Shown: piece after piece, positions 1-12,694 of the stretch | How the letters are laid out: each line of letters begins with the position of its first letter | Numbering within the stretch: position 1 is the stretch's first letter | NCBI GenBank assembly: GCA_023974075.1 | Contig: CM043789.1 | Coordinates: 33,497,659 to 33,561,658 of the forward strand | DNA length: 64,000 nucleotides | Direction of reading: 5' to 3' | Source of the DNA: Chaenocephalus aceratus | Taxonomy: Eukaryota; Chordata; Actinopteri; Perciformes; Channichthyidae | Made by a program: the position numbers and the translations under genes | The notes under the pieces: generated by a model | What the model saw: only the letters and a program-made list of their open reading frames with translations | What the model was told of the DNA's origin: nothing | Database searches by the model: none

Positions 1-84
1 ACACAGGACTAAGACTAAATTGAAAAATAGCTGACAAAATTAACACTATTGTTAATAAAGACACAAAAAAGTATACAGGCTTAC

Positions 85-2820
85 TGTTTTTTCCGATGAA
101 CTGGTGCTTCTTTCCTCCTCTGTCGTTAGTTCTGGGGTTCGGTGCTTGGCGGTGTAATCTGAGACTGCTGTGCTGGGAGCCTCACTGGCCGTCCTCTGAT
201 TGGTCAGTAGTGGTTGTGTCTCCCCATGCTGGAGCAACTGTAGGCGACATCTCCTGTTAGTAAAGTCTCCAAAAGGTATTGTAAAGGTCCCATAAGTCAA
301 TACAAATATCTTAAATATTCTTACCGCTCTTACTGCTGCGTGTCCAGTACGGCACGGTTTCAATGGTAGAGACCGCTTCTACAGCACCGCCATTTACCGG
401 CACAGTGATGGTGGTTTTTGGCAATTATAGACTCATTCATCTGAATTATAAAAAAATAAACAAACAAATAAAATATGTTTAATGCTCTGTCAAACCAAAC
501 TGGTGGAATTGGAAGAGTTTGTTTAGAATAAAAGCTATTTGTGTTAGTGTTATTGGTGCATTCAGCTGCAGGGGTCAGCAGTACCCTTTCTGGTGTGCGT
601 CCAGAGGAGCGAGGTTTCTTCAGTGCCTGTGGAGGAACCTCTAAGAGTTTTCTGGAGGAACGCTGTGGATTAAAATGTAGATAAACATTTATAAACACCT
701 TTTTATGTATTGGCTGATGAAAATAAGAATTATACAGCAATAAAATGCTGTGCTGATGTGTAGAAACATGTTTTCAAAAGGTTTTGTCAAGATGACCTCA
801 TCGTTAATGCATGCAGGAGGCAGTTAAGGAAATTACTCACTCGTTTCTCTGGCGCTTCCTCAGTCTCACAGTCTTCATCACAGAGGAATCCCAGTCCTAG
901 AGGCAAAGAGGAGACATAGAACATGCTGGTTAAATACTTAATCGACAATGTTGTCTTACTAAACTGATCCTTAAAGTCAACAATCCAAGAAAAGTGGGTG
1001 AATGTACCAGAGAGTCGTCTGTTTGGGTCGTAGCTGATGTCTGACAGCAAAGAAGCCGATTCATCAATGGTAGTTAACCTGTAAAATAGATTCAAGTCAG
1101 AAATTATTCTTAAGAGATTTTATTGACGAACAAAAAAAAGTCCAGGAGTACAGTACACTTAATTTAAGTAAAAGTTCAAGAAAGGATGAGGCACTGAGGT
1201 TAGATGAAACACACAAAATCATTAATATTGTCTATGAGTACTGTCTGAGGATAATAATAATAAGGGATCAATCAATAAAAACAGAAAAATAGAGGACGTG
1301 TGATGTGATCAGGGTGGATATGCCAGTGTGAAGAGATATGTTTTGAGACGTGATTTGAAAATGGAGAGAGTCAGTACAGTGCACTGTTAATGGTGCTCCT
1401 CTGGCTGTTTTAGAACCAGAGGAGGAGGGACTGACCTCGACTGGAGTTGAGGTTGGCTTTAGCAGCCTGTGCTGCCTGGGAGTGGGAACTGAGGAAGGCC
1501 AGGGCGGAGCGCTGCTCCTCACTCAGGTGGACACTGTTACCGTTGTTTTCTGATATCAGCAGCTCTCGGATCAGCTGTAGCTGACGTTCCTGTTACACCC
1601 ACAAACAAACAAACAGGAAATTAAAAAGAAACCAATGAATGTAGAGAAAAAGGTTCATTATTCCAACTAACAACCATTAGTAAAAATATTCATGCAGTGA
1701 CCAGCAAGGTGAGCTTTACATAGCGTAGTCACCGATGGCATTATCTGAAGAAAAGATTAAAGATTTTCACTTTTCTAATTACCCATTTCTCCAATAAGCA
1801 ATTACTTAGTTATATGACAGTGTTTCCCCTACCTAGGTTTACTGCTTTGGGGGGGTCCTACATTGGGATATATATATTTTTAATTATAATTTTATTTATT
1901 TTTTATAAACACCTTCAATTTCAGGGGGGGCGTGGGGCTCCGTTGGCGGGGCTCCGTTGGCGGGGCGCAGCGCCCCTCCAAGACAATGGTAGGGGAAACA
2001 CTGTATGACTTATAAGTATTGTAGTTGCACAAACCAGCTTCTCGTAGATTGCCTCAGCTTTCTTGCCGCCGGCGGATCTCCACATCCACTTGGTTGCGGG
2101 CATGCTTCAGTTTGACCTCCAGGGCTCCCCTTTCAGTCTCTGTTTTAGCAAGCACCTCCTTAGTGGAAACCAGCTCGTCGCCTGACCGCTGCCACTTCTT
2201 CCGGCACTCCTCAAAGTTTGATGCCATCTGGAGGAACTCTGAATAACACAACAGAAAAGGACATTGTGGTATTGCTGTCATGCACAATATACTTTTTCCC
2301 TCTGTTGCTGTTATGTGTTCAAGCTCTCTAAAAAACAATTTAGTTTGCAGTGGGAAATATGCAAATGACCTCGAAGCAGAGCACCAAAAGACAAAAGACA
2401 GTGGGCTCTGCTGTAAAGTGACATTTCTTTTATGTTATTTCAAATGGAAATGAGTGGCATTATATGGACTATTGAAATGGAAATGATGACAACACCCATT
2501 TCAACCCCCTTTTGTGTCAGGCACCATCAGTATCCACAGCTCTCTGTAGTAGTGGGTCTGGCCGCTTGTATTTACTAAAGCAGAAGCTCTTCACACAGTA
2601 CTGCAACTGCACCCAATACTAGCCTTCTAAAGTTAGCACCATGCTATAGCGGACCAGCCTTACTAGGCTCCATTGTGTTTCAATGACAGCATTCTTCAGA
2701 GGTGGCAAATACCAAAACAAAGTGTGGAAATAACTTACGTGGTTCAATGCCCTCCTGCATGCCCTCCACCTGGGCTCTGAGGCTCTGGAACTGGTTGTTC
2801 AGGTTCACCACAGACTCCAT
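85..2820 (-). CDS. racgap1: Rac GTPase-activating protein 1 (MgcRacGAP/CYK-4), N-terminal part, cut by the window edge
   Basis: RACGAP1 pairs with the kinesin KIF23 in centralspindlin, which organises the spindle midzone and RhoA activation in cytokinesis. Coding exons read on the minus strand: 2739-2820 (ATG at 2820), 2035-2238, 1436-1589, 1008-1078, 841-896, 585-662, 325-440, 85-253. Visible family stretches are the coiled-coil segment [10 protein letters not shown] ... [12 protein letters not shown] in exon 2, [12 protein letters not shown] in exon 3, [15 protein letters not shown] in exon 4, [15 protein letters not shown] in exon 5, and ESIIAK followed by [10 protein letters not shown], then [13 protein letters not shown], in exon 7. 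Exon 8 reaches the start of the C1 domain ([10 protein letters not shown]). The rest of the C1 and the RhoGAP domain lie beyond position 1. The frame is broken by about nine single-base indels although every splice site is good: an extra base near 2064, 1026, 417, 242, 184, 156 and 127, and a missing base near 1078 and at the 841/662 junction. These look like sequence errors or a young unprocessed pseudogene. Confidence 0.9.
1818..2003. mobile_element. hAT-type MITE in a racgap1 intron
   Basis: The 186 bp element begins CAGTGTTTCCCCTAC and ends with its exact 15-base inverse complement GTAGGGGAAACACTG. CAG/CTG ends are usual for hAT elements. The flanks share TATGA directly (1813-1817 and 2004-2008), a partial match to the expected 8 bp target duplication. 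Inside is a short tandem of GGGGCTCCGTTGGC around 1935-1965. It has no coding capacity, so it would have been moved by a transposase made elsewhere. Confidence 0.8.
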
Positions 2821-3217
2821 CGTGTCTCTCTGCTGCTACTTAGGGAGTAGAGAGAAACAGGTATACGATAACTCCAGTTAATGCTAACCTATTTATGTTG
2901 TTGCTGTGTCAACCATTTAACGTTACTCACATGTCAGTAGGTTAACATTCAAACATGAGAAGTGAAACGCGCCTACATTAGCTCTAGCCCTGTGCTAAAG
3001 AAAAACACATTTTTGTTGTTAGCTACTTATGTCGAAGCGTTCGCTATAACATAACCGGCACTGTATTCAAAACAACTATGCACTTCGCTAGATAAACGTA
3101 AACATTACTGCGGATGAACAGTAAGTAAGCTATCGGGCTGCTAACATTAACATAACAAGTGTGTGTTGACTTAGCCAACTATCGTCACGTTGGTCAAAAC
3201 TCAAAAAAGACACTTAC

Positions 3218-3430
3218 CTGTGCGATTGTGTTTCTATGAGAGTGTGGCTGACATGTAATGTAAAAACGTCCGATGTTAAAATCAGAGGTTAAATGGTGTG
3301 TTCCCTCTCCAGCAGCAGAGCCACACCTGTCTGATAAAGTTTGAACATTCTTCAAGAGTTCAAAAATCAGCGCCGGTTTTCTTCTTCGTGCGCTGGCTTG
3401 GAGGAGGTTGGTGAGCTTTATCGCCTCCAA
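3218..3430 (-). other. Probable 5' untranslated exon and promoter side of racgap1
   Basis: A canonical donor (GTAAGTG, minus strand, reading down from 3217) follows sequence upstream of the racgap1 start. The exon holding the ATG is preceded by a good acceptor at about 2839-2840. This gives a noncoding first exon ending at 3218 that joins 2838. The upstream end near 3430 is a guess. A 78-codon open frame in this exon has no family I recognise and is treated as chance. Confidence 0.45.
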
Positions 3431-3589
3431 CGGTTTTAGAGGTGGTACTGCAGGGCGTAATGGCCATAAATGCAGCAGCGTCCTCTGGTTCCCAAACTCA
3501 AAGGATCCCCTGTGGGACTGAGGAATGTAGGGTAGGGGTATTATTCACTAGATGTTAGCCTTATAAAATAGTGGGTTTTATGCATAGGG

Positions 3590-3800
3590 ATGCAAAGTAT
3601 TGCATGTAGTTACAATTTTGAGGGACTTGTACTCAACTTAGTACTTCAATGTTTTGCTACTTTTTACTTCTACCCCACTTCCAATTAAGAGGTAAATCGT
3701 GTACTTTTACTACATGTATTAATACTTTAGTTACTTTGCCAATTGGATAAATGATGTCAAATATAATCAACAATTTAATAAGACTTAAGTTACACCCAGT
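3590..3800. repeat. Dispersed teleost repeat of the AAGTAC family (copy 1)
   Basis: The run GGGACTTGTACTCAACTTAG, followed by CTACTTTTTACTTCTACCCC, resembles a high-copy percomorph element whose ends read CAGTGGTG...AAGTAACT. Related copies in this window lie at about 20510-20860 and 44070-44480. The copy is diverged and its ends are approximate. Confidence 0.55.
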
Positions 3801-4984
3801 CAAATTTAACATCTACCCTGCAGTATACAAAGTAACTGAAGTTGGCTGCACCTTTAGTTACTAATTTATTATTATGACAGACGACCTCAGGAGTCTTACC
3901 TTGCATTCACCCAAAGTTGTCTGTAAACATAAATAAATATACAACATTTTAGTCAATTAGTAGTGTGAGCATATTTAATATGTATGATTTATTAAACATT
4001 GATTTTGTCATTTGTTTTTTCCAATTGTTAATATCTCTCTCAACTGTCCAATTCATTATTAATTATTGAACGATAGCAGCTTCAAGACTTCTAACATCCT
4101 CTTAGGGTAGGGAATAATGGGGGTCATATATTATGCAAAATGTTGCCTTTAATGACCCAATCAATATTTATAATCTACCATACAGAAAAACAACAATACT
4201 TTTAAATATCTGGATCAAACTCTGTATCAAATAGCTCTGGAGTTTGATAAGTCCTTTTTTTCAAACATCAGCTTCCAACTGTGCCGGGTAGCCCCATTGG
4301 TAATGTAAATATCCTTTTCTTTTGCACAAAAAATAAGCAAGTACAATTTTGCTAAAGGTTTGTGAGTCCAGTATCTGCTGTGTCCTGCTTCCAGTGCTTT
4401 GTATCACAAATATTCAATTATGTATAGTGAAATTATGTGTGAAATCGTAAAATCCTTTGAAACAGCCAGTGTATTCTGGTTTGTGAGCCTGGCACACGGG
4501 ATGTGCACAACAGCATCATTAATCAGCCATGCATGGCATATCTGGGTGCAGCAGAAGCTCTATGTGCAACATTAAATCAGGGTAACACACACAAACACAC
4601 TAAATCAATTGCAAACCATATACATGTATGTCTCCATAACACATCAGACTTTATAAACAACTCAACACTTTAACTGATTTGTGTGTACTTGTGTGTTTTT
4701 ATGATGCATTGGCAGCCTGATTTAGCTTCACACTTGTCCCCAGCACATTGTGTGTTCTGAATGCTGCAGGTCCATTAGAGGTAGTTTGAGATAATAAGAC
4801 CTGTCAGTCAATATGCGCTCTCCGTCTTACTCCATTATTCATCTCTATGTGTACATTTCCTCTAGTCACAGATCATTTAACTGCAAGGATTCTCCTTTTA
4901 TATCAATCATCGTCTGTCCATTCTTAAACTGAGTTGACTTTAAAAGCTATTTGCATTCATCTGTAATTCAGCATCAACCATATA

Positions 4985-5105
4985 CCAACCAGGATCTAAA
5001 AAAGGGAAGTAATTTGTCTTTGTATGCACCCAAAGTAAATCCCTCGTATGTGTAAATGTACTTGGTAATAAAACCGATTCTGATTTTGAATTCATATTGC
5101 AAGTA
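4985..5105 (+). repeat. 3' tail of a LINE-like retrotransposon
   Basis: The sequence CTCGTATGTGTAAATGTACT followed by TGGTAATAAAACCGATTCTG and GATTTTG matches the tail style of common fish non-LTR elements, with a short imperfect GATTCTG end. No reverse transcriptase reading frame is attached, so it is a 5'-truncated copy. Confidence 0.5.
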
Positions 5106-7230
5106 AGAACAGTTGCTTTCATTGTTACATTTTTTACTTACATAATGTTTTTAAAGAATGTGTGTTTAGAACAGAGAGCAAACATTCTATTTATCAGACC
5201 ATACAACATATTGTAAAAGGCATGTTACCACTTTGTTGAGTTTATTCAGACAGCATATAACTTGCACTGCAATACCTGTACATATATTCTTTCATTTACA
5301 AGCTGCTCTTAAGACAGAGTGTTTACCTGAATGATGAGTTCATAGCTGTCCTTCTAAAAGGTGTGTGGAGAATAAAACAACAAAATCAAATTTTACAAGG
5401 AGTGAAAAAAGTGTCAGGAGGCTCTAATGCACCAAAGTTTCAGAGGAAGCACCTGCGGATTGTGCTGACTGCAGGGTTAGGCCTGCTCAGTGGCACCATT
5501 GGAAAGGTAATGGATCCACAAACAGCCTCATGGGGGACACTTGGCAGATATACATCTATCTACTTAGGAGGATGCGTTGAAGCAGAACACACCCTCTTTA
5601 CATCCTGTGTATGTGCGCACAAAGCAACATTAACTTTAAGCGTCTGTATACAGAAAAACTAACATTTGGATTTATGGCATTTTCTCCAACAATATGCATA
5701 GTTTCTGTCCACTTTGGTGCATAAATGGAAAAATAGCTTGTCTATTGTTAAACAGAAACATAATCATCCATATCTGACAATGTAGAGGGAGTAGACACAA
5801 AACAATATAAACACCTAGAAAACGTAACGCAAATACATTAGCCCTGCAGTTAAAAAGTATTACGACAGTGTCAGGGTTTGAATTTCACTATTTCGTTATT
5901 GACAAGGGTAGTAATATATAAGACATATTGTAAAGTCAGTCTCTTAAATTGACCGCATTGTAATGTATCTTCGCATTCAATCAATGCCATAAAACCTTAC
6001 AAGCCTCACAAATGTAGTTGTTATCAAGGACATATTGAATTTCATTAAATGTTTCCAGTGTGCATGTTTTGTTGTCAGCCCCCGACAGACTTTACAGTCT
6101 GGCACCAAAAGTCAATTTATATGTAATGTCTCTGAGTTAACAGGATGTTTTTACAAAATGGATTGTCACACCACTGGCAGGACTCAACATCTGTGAAAGG
6201 ACACCGGATAAATCTGATGGTGCTAAGTGAGTCTGCAGGTATGTGGGGAGGCTTTGGCCAAGTGAGCATAGTGATAAGATAATGTGCATAGATGCACTCC
6301 AAGCAACCCACCAATTGGATTACAAGTGTAATATCCCACTCAGAGAGTGTTTACTGGAAGAGGCTCCCTCTTTCCTTTCCTGCTTCAACAACAACAATAC
6401 TTTTATCTTCCATGTTTTGAAACCTGACACTTGGTAAACACTCCAGCCCGAACACATTCAAGAGTGGATAAAATAGCTTATATGTTATAGTTTGAAAAAT
6501 GGCAGCGAACCCTATACAAAATTATATTTGTATTGATTTAAGCTGTTTAAAGCAGTATATTGTGTTGCTTCGTGAAAAGAAAAAAGCATCTAAACTGAAA
6601 AAAGTAAAAACAGTTGTTTCAACAGAATCTGTTACTATTTATGAACTTTAGATGTAAAACTCTCATGTACTAATTACAGTTTTATCTTAAACTGAATTAA
6701 AAGAAACCTGAAAGTGGTGGTATTGTGATTTTTCAGAAAAGGGGTGGAAAAAGGTTGGAGAAAAAAGGAGAACAAAGATTGCATTGGCACAGTATCACTA
6801 GTCTTACCATTCCATCTCAGAGATATCATGACATTATTTTAAACATTCATCCTTAATTACTTTCTATTTGGAGCTACCTGAAACTATTGATAAAGAGCAA
6901 TTGTGGAATAAATGTCAGTATATGAGAGAAAAAACATGGCATGGGCGATTACTTACAATTAGTTGTAACTGCACGAGGGAGTGTGATTTCTAAATAAGCT
7001 TCACTTCAAATCCTCCAGTGGAAGTCATAAATAATGTTCCTGCATGCAGCGAGGTGCAAAAGGTGACTGAATGTTAACTGATCTCTGATCCAGATCTATG
7101 GTCCAAGTGTCACAATCTCCCCTTTCTCTCTCTCTCAATGAAAAGGGCGTTCACTTTTCTAGGGTACAGCACATAGCTGCTGAAAATAAATAACTAAAAT
7201 GACAACGGAATTAGATTTCTGACAAAATCT

Positions 7231-10200
7231 TCAAGACCCCATGGTGCAAATGGGAATGACGATGATGAGAATGATAGTCACTGCAGAGACAATGAGTGCA
7301 AGCAGCTTGCAGACCTTTACCCGGCGGAGGTCAGCCTCTTTACGCCTGAGAAGAGCATCGTAGCCAGGAGAGTAAATGTCGTCCATCCAGAACTCCATGT
7401 TGTTGGGGTTCAGGGATTCCTGGGTCTGGGGAACATTATGACGTTTAAAGATTTTTTGAGCAGATATCTATTTAGATGAAATCCTGATTCTTTGAATGAT
7501 TAAAATGTGATGTGAATTGTAATTTTCTCCCAATTTTCCCTGAGCCTACATGATGCATGTGTACAAATGAAATATATTTAATTGAGTCATTTTAAACATT
7601 GACTTTTTATAAAGTAAAGCTACACATTGAAATTCTATTTGTTTGAACAAATGTAGTGTTTTTACAGTTAACAAATCTGACCTGTAAGTCCAAAGGGGAG
7701 ATCCGAGCCTCTCTGTCGTCTACAGTCCATACGGGCCTCACCCTTCCCTCAGACAGTCTGGGCTCCAGGACCTTCCCAGATGCAAGTCCTCCTGTTAGAC
7801 TGCTGTCTTTGTTGCGGAACAGGGACGAATTAAACTACTTGTTCCATCAGGTTGGGTTTTTTGGAGAGCAGGTGAGCTGTGCTGCCTGATTCATCTGGCT
7901 AAAAGAGAAACGGACCAAACAGAAACAAATATACAGACTGTTTACACTACATCAATTTAAACCTTTAAAGAATATGACATGTTTCTTAAAGCCCTGACAA
8001 AACAGCTCTATATCTATTATTCAATGTGTGTTATAGTGTATATTTTTGTGTTCAATGTGTTAGATTCTCCATTTTTACTTATATACATATTTAATGAGCA
8101 TTGTTGGAGCGAGCGAGATCTACACTTTTCATTCCCAACCAAATGTAATTGTTGACAAAAAGAACTTGTGTTCACTCACTGTAAATGTTTCAACCAACAC
8201 ACCACAAAGTGGCCTGATGTCAGCCTACCACACAATCACATGGGTTTACCCAGCAGACCACAGGGCCAGCTACTGGCCTAACACATTAAATGGTTGCATA
8301 GCATGGTAAGTATTGTACTATTTTTGCTTTAAAAAATGTAACACTGATTAAGGACTGATATGCATGTGCTGAAACACTGATCATTGAAAAGAAAATATAA
8401 TTAAATATATGCAGTAAAATGACTCTACCTGCCCATGTGTAGCTTTGCCATCTTTACTTTTTGAAAACGACACTGTCCAGTCTCTTGCAGAGTTGGAGAC
8501 TATTTGCTGTTTAGAATCAGAAACCCCCTTTTCTTCAATCTGGGTTTTGGAGGTGCGACGAGACGATGCATCTTCTTCCCTTCTTTCCCCCCTTTTGAAT
8601 CAGCCGGAACATTGCTGCTTTCTGTTTGCTCCCCTGCAGCGTTCCACCGGCTCCATTCAAGACTACTCGTGCTGATCCCGGGGAACAGATGCTCAGAGAC
8701 TGACAGAGGCTGAGGATCTGATGACTCAGAAGGGGTCATCGGGTGGCTCATAAAGGAGGAGACACCACTGAGAGGCTCCAGCCATCGCCCGGTGCCTTGT
8801 CCATCAGTGATAGGCTGCTGTATTTTTTCATCCAGCCGCTGCAGTGCAGACAATACCTGCGAAATCTCAGCCTTTACATCATTCAGTGTCCCAAGTTGTC
8901 TTTCTATCTGGCTCATACGGAGCAGCAGCTTACAGACACTGGCCTTGAGCCCATCATCGCTGCTTTCAAGGGAGTGAAAAAGCCTTGATAGTTGCCCTAG
9001 GCGACCGCGTCTGGCCTCATGGGTGTCCTGGTTAAGGGCACCTGGTCCATCACTGGAGTGCAGGACTCCCGTGGAACCGCACATGCTTATATCATCTAAG
9101 AAGCGAAAGATGGCGCTGATGTCATCCTCACCGAACTCTGGGTCATCTAATGAGGTCATGAAGGAGAAACGATCGGCGTGGACCAAGCTCCGGAGGCGTC
9201 GGGTGTCCGGCGGGTCCGTCTGTGTTCCCTGAGCCTTAACTCCATCGCTTCCACCTGGCAATCCACTATCCCCACTCTCACCTCCTGAGGACCCCCCTAA
9301 ATTGCTCATAACAGGGGTTGAATGTCTTGGAAGTTGTCCCCCTCCCATTCCAATGCTCCCCAGGCCTATCCGATCCTCTAGACTGTGACTCTTGTTGCTC
9401 CAGTAGGGATTTTGGGTCCTGGGAGGTTGTAGGGGCCGAGGAGACCACTCTGGGATTGGCCGGGGTCCAAAGTAAGTTGAGTCCTGTAGGTCATCGAGGC
9501 TCTCGTGTTTAACGTGCGGCTCTGTTGGTTGGTGGACTGTTGCTGGTGATGGGTAAGGATTCGGGATTTTTTCGAAGCTCAGATTGTCAAAGCCTTTCTG
9601 TCCTGTGTTGGGACTGGGAGACTCGCTGTTAACAGTCACTTGCGGTATTAGAGACGGCCGGTTATGGAAGTCTTTCCTAAAGATGCTTCTCTTCTGGTCG
9701 ACAGACGATCCCTGTTCATCTTCAAACACTTCTATGGGCGCAGAATCTCCGCTAGACACGCTTTCTGTCTCCAAAGGTAGGTAGATATTATCCATGACCT
9801 CGTTGTAGATTTCACCACTGGGGTACAGAAGTGTGGTGTGAGGCAAGCTGAAAGACACAGCCCTCGTCCTGATTGGAGGGGAGGACAGAAGTGAGATGGG
9901 ATCCGGGGGAAGACTTCCTCGCTTGTGGGCAGAGTAATTAGATCTTGGAAGCACCAAGTGCTCATCGATCGGCCTTCCACCGGAGTCAGAGTGGGCACGT
10001 GGTCTTTCTCGACCAGAAAGGTTCAGCTGTTGGATTCTAGGAAGGTTGGGGCCGGGGGACTGATCGGCGGGGAGGATTTGGGCTCTCATTGGTTGGCTGT
10101 CATCAGGAGCCCCTGCGGTCATTTGAATAAGATTGAATATTGTTACAATATCTGCAGCGACGCCTATGGGGGATAGCCCCTGGCCTCTGGTGGAAACCCG

Positions 10201-10404
10201 GTCTCTAAATAGAGTTGCCGGGAAACAGGGGTCCTGGCTGGCAGCAGCAAACAGTAAACTCCGGAGCTCAACGAGGTTCTCCAGGTCAAAACGGGTGCTG
10301 ACCATGCGACAAAGGTCCTGGAAGGTCAGCCATTGACGCATATTGGCTAGTTCCTCCAGGATCCCCAGAAGGACCCCAGAGTATTCCTGCTGCAGGTTAG
10401 CCAT
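7231..10404 (-). CDS. minar1: Major intrinsically disordered NOTCH2-binding receptor 1-like (KIAA1024/UBTOR)
   Basis: MINAR1 is a single-pass protein at the plasma membrane, reported to bind NOTCH2 and DEPTOR and to restrain angiogenesis and mTOR signalling. Coding exons: 8429-10404, 7682-7898, 7231-7425. The N-terminus holds the conserved helical region (LRSLLFAAASQDPCFPATLF, then AADIVTIFNLIQM near residue 90). A long Ser/Pro-rich disordered middle follows. The last exon has MEFWMDDIYSPGYDALLRRK, then a hydrophobic transmembrane segment and the end IPICTMGS. The total is about 795 residues against about 916 in human. Two single-base breaks interrupt the frame: one G too few in the six-base run at 8587-8592 (exon 1) and one base too many at 7832-7834 (exon 2). 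Correcting each restores exon phases of 0 throughout. The length and N-terminal region favour MINAR1 over the short paralogue MINAR2. Confidence 0.9.
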
Positions 10405-12600
10405 GGCTGCTCACATAAGAGAAAAAAGAGGCAATTAGTGAGCCAAAGCAAGCCGATTTGTGTAGCAACCCTTCAGAACAAAGGTGTTTTAAAATGATCT
10501 ACGTAACAAATAAAAAGCCATTAAGACAAGAGAGATTTATTAAAAGTATAATATAAGATAATGATGTATAGCAATATATTATATAAGAAGAATAAGCCTA
10601 ATGAAGCAATATAAACAAAACAATATTGTTATACAGTATTGTTTTATTATTAAAATATATATTTGGCTCTACATCATTAACATGTTTATAATATAAATTA
10701 ATAATTAATTAATAATACACCAAACGATTTCTATAAAAAATATAATCTTGATTTATAGTTTCACTATTACGTTATATTAGTAGCATATATTTATTTATAT
10801 GAAAGTACCATAATATGTATAGTGGTAGTGGATAATTAATCAAAGTAGACTTTTCAGCTAGAAGGGAGAAAGCCCTTTAAGAGGGAATTTAGAAAGCGAC
10901 CTTATTTTTGTGTCCTAAAATAACTGCTCATCTGACCAGAGGACTGTCACACTGCGCACATTTTTAGTCTTCTCATTTCTAGTAACGGACTATGGAAACA
11001 CTCGTCTTTTGCTGAACAGCATATGGGAATGTAAACGTGCATTCAGTAACTTTATTTCAGACAGATTTAAAACGGTCTAAAGATGAAGGCAGGACAAGAC
11101 GTTTTGTTGGAAAGCGCCCACAAATATGTACCTTTTGTGCATCCGCTGGGACACCAATGAAATGCCAGTGTTGCAAATGCAAGACGGTCTGCTAACATTT
11201 TACCAACGGTGTAGCTTTAAGCAGAGGTGAGCATAGTAGTATTTCCACTCACCTGGCTCTATATATAGAGAATCAAGGTCACTCCTGCGTCCATGAGAAA
11301 TGACAAATAAAATCCCGTTTTACGCACATAGCAAGGCCATATTCCAAAACGATCCGGTGCGGCTCATACCCCTTTCATGGGCTTCTCAGTTTGTAGCAGC
11401 AACTAGCCCACAGCTCAGACAGGAGAGGAGAAAATTAGAAATCAGGTCATCTTCCCACATGTCTTTGCAGTCCCCTAAGGGACATTAACACACATCTAAA
11501 CGGGTTCCCCTCAACACAGATCACTGATGACACTGGCAAAAGTTAACAGTGTAGCCACATTTCTGATTGATACCTAGAAAGGAAAGCACCCTGTTGGCAG
11601 GACACTCCGGTGTATGAGTGGCCCAGGTCCAGGAGCATATTTTCACAGGGTGCCATAACAATAATTGGTTGTGTGTGCAAGTAGAGCCTAGCACTAAAGG
11701 CCAGATTAAAAATTAATGTTTGCTAATTGAGACTCCAACCTGACAGCAAGCCATAAGGTCCAAGGTAAATTGTCTGCTAGATTGCTGCCTACACACAGAA
11801 CTGTCTGCCAGACCTCAGCACCCTCCCCCAGACTTTTCACCATTACTCTGCATTATCATCCTTAAAGGCTTGTACTTAAAACTCCATTAGAGCAAGAGAA
11901 GGGCAAGGCTTTCATCGGCGAGTAATAGCACTCCACTACAATCAGAATGGACATCTCTAAATTATCTGACAACACACAGAAGAGCACATCCATCATCCCA
12001 TGTACTCAGGAATCACTGGGAATCAATGAGGTGAATGAGCCGTGTTATGTGGATTTAGGTTTAAGACAATACAGTATGACTGCAGGCCTGTAGCATGGGA
12101 GTTCTGTATACAGTGGGGGAAACATTTACACAAGATGAATAATGCATTCAAAAGATAATCTACTTTTATATTTTAGTGCATTATTTGATGGTCCATGGTA
12201 CAAACAAGAATATAAACTGAGTACAAATATAGTACAGTATAGTTTTTGACATGTGTGCACACCACCAATGGACACGGTTTCAGCAACATACTTTAAGCAC
12301 ACTTCTAGAAACATTTCAAATTAGACTGAACATTCAATAAGGTACAAATACCTCTTGCTTAAAAGGTACTGCTGACCCCAAACATACACATTTCCCCTTT
12401 AACCTGTAGAGCTATTTATCTAAAAAGTGTTGGTATTAGTTATCTAGTAATGTCACTTCCCTTGTGGTGCTCAAAGCCCCAAAAATATTTCTAGAATCAT
12501 GACCCAGTTACTCAAGATAAACCACAGACTTTGTTGACCTTTATAAAAAGGGCCTATTTTTTCCTAACATACTACAAGTGCCAGTCATCGTGCAGAAGAA
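10405..12600. other. minar1 5' UTR intron/exon and gap to evc
   Basis: A splice acceptor lies directly upstream of the minar1 ATG (minus strand, ending at about 10410). A matching donor (GTGAGT read down from 11252) marks a noncoding first exon starting at 11253 and extending perhaps to 11400. It contains the palindrome CTCTATATATAGAG at about 11258-11271. The remaining sequence to 12600 is the minar1 promoter side and the region beyond the evc 3' end. It is AT-rich, and I see no gene in it. Confidence 0.45.
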
Positions 12601-12623
12601 GGTCGCAACAGAACAGTCGTGGC

Positions 12624-12629
12624 TTTATT
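12624..12629 (-). terminator. evc polyadenylation signal
   Basis: Minus-strand AATAAA (plus TTTATT) lies 66 nt beyond the evc stop codon, giving a very short 3' UTR ending near 12605. Confidence 0.6.
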
Positions 12630-12694
12630 ACCAGCTAAGAGACAAACAAAAATTACAAGACATTTACTATATGAATATGTAAAATGTTAAGGTT

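Larger units (their letters stand above)
3440..7230. other. Intergenic stretch between racgap1 and minar1
   Basis: The 5' ends of racgap1 and the 3' end of minar1 flank this AT-rich stretch. It holds one copy of the CAGTGGTG/AAGTAC repeat family (about 3590-3800) and a LINE-like tail (about 4985-5105). Open frames here are short, lack family similarity and are not supported. The interval from the minar1 stop down to about 6900 probably includes the minar1 3' UTR, but I could not place its polyadenylation signal. Confidence 0.5.
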
